This document shows, piece by piece, positions 63,700 through 64,000 of a stretch of 64,000 nucleotides of DNA. Position 1 is the first letter of the stretch; the number at the start of each line of letters is the position of its first letter. Below the pieces are notes generated by a model. It worked only from the letters and a program-made list of their open reading frames with translations, did no database searches and was not told the origin of the DNA. The translations under genes and the position numbers were made by a program. Source of the stretch: Halorussus ruber (GTDB lineage: Archaea > Halobacteriota > Halobacteria > Halobacteriales > Haladaptataceae); contig NZ_SBIT01000007.1 of NCBI RefSeq assembly GCF_004765785.1, positions 248,001 to 312,000 on the forward strand, given 5' to 3'.

Positions 63700-64000
63700 T
63701 CAGTCAGCCGCTTCCAGCAGGCTCTCCCGGCGCTCGACCGTCGAGCGGTTCGACACCGAGTCCTTCTCGACGTACACCACGTCGTCCGCGGCGGCGACGA
63801 GTTCGTCGTCGTGGCTCACGACCACGATTTGCTCGACGCCCAACTCCCGCATCGATTCGATGAGTTCCGCGAGTTGCGAGACGTGGCCCGAGTCGAGGAA
63901 GACGGTCGGTTCGTCCAGAATCAGCGGCGGCATCGGCGCGGTCCCCTCGATGCCCTCCGAGAGGAGCCGGTAGATTGCACAGCGCAGGCTCAGGTTGAAC
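63700..64000 (-). CDS. rad50: DNA double-strand break repair ATPase Rad50 (C-terminal end)
   Basis: The minus-strand frame enters from the right edge and stops at 63700, giving 99 codons plus stop. [17 protein letters not shown] precedes Walker [17 protein letters not shown] and the His-loop [15 protein letters not shown], the C-terminal half of the Rad50 ABC-type head. The Walker A half and coiled coil lie beyond the window. Rad50 works with Mre11 in double-strand break processing. In Halobacteria mre11 usually precedes rad50 in one operon, so it is expected just outside. Confidence 0.93.
   Translation of the reverse strand, partial: FNLSLRCAIYRLLSEGIEGTAPMPPLILDEPTVFLDSGHVSQLAELIESMRELGVEQIVVVSHDDELVAAADDVVYVEKDSVSNRSTVERRESLLEAAD

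Overview
The window is chromosomal DNA of a haloarchaeon (class Halobacteria). The signs are very high GC, acidic proteins with many Asp and Glu residues, TFB and TATA-type promoters with short or absent leaders, a tRNA-Gln with an intron, family-B DNA polymerase, Rad50, NreA, CetZ, halocyanin, HalOD1 and many small Halobacteria-only families. The genus cannot be fixed from the sequence; something Halorussus-like is only a guess. DUF numbers given below are recalled and unchecked.

Layout. 1-3.8 kb: aldo/keto reductase (cut by the window edge), a membrane protein, a membrane-anchored DHH phosphoesterase and an SDR-type epimerase. 4.3-16.3 kb: a type IV pilus/Tad-like apparatus in three blocks, namely four overlapping genes with pilin-like N-termini (4282-8819), an ATPase plus TadC/PilC-type membrane protein (11248-14909), and a convergent coiled-coil/short anchored pair (15289-16292). 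A small unknown gene and an amino-acid oxidase lie inside it. 16.5-30.9 kb: housekeeping and accessory genes, including CetZ, a TumE-type toxin-antitoxin pair, a phosphodiesterase, TFB, RNase HI with its operon partner, PadR, pyrophosphatase, a second DHH protein that has lost its active site, NreA and halocyanin. 30.9-50 kb: metabolism and transport (M20 amidohydrolase, NhaC, Nudix, crotonase, MFS, PiT, UspA, threonine synthase, DtxR, LysE, HD hydrolase, AlaX), together with two small genes too short for normal gene calling that share a promoter. 50-53 kb: an M50-CBS protease whose 3' end is duplicated on the far side of a low-GC PIN-type toxin-antitoxin island, then intron-containing tRNA-Gln and a cloverleaf-like palindromic element. 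53-57.8 kb: an iron block of SirR/DtxR, a ferritin-like protein and sufCBD, with a perfect DtxR-type operator at sufC. 57.9-64 kb: polB with an intein in motif C, small genes, and the 3' end of rad50.

Between genes, nearly every gap over 300 bp carries interspersed repeats. Two families (called A and C here) have hairpins whose stem sequence differs between copies while base pairing is kept. In one pair of family C copies a 25-bp stem-loop is exactly inverted inside conserved flanks. Together with the split pilus system, the toxin-antitoxin island with a duplicated gene end, and a likely PD-(D/E)XK nuclease at 36042, these are the most promising leads.
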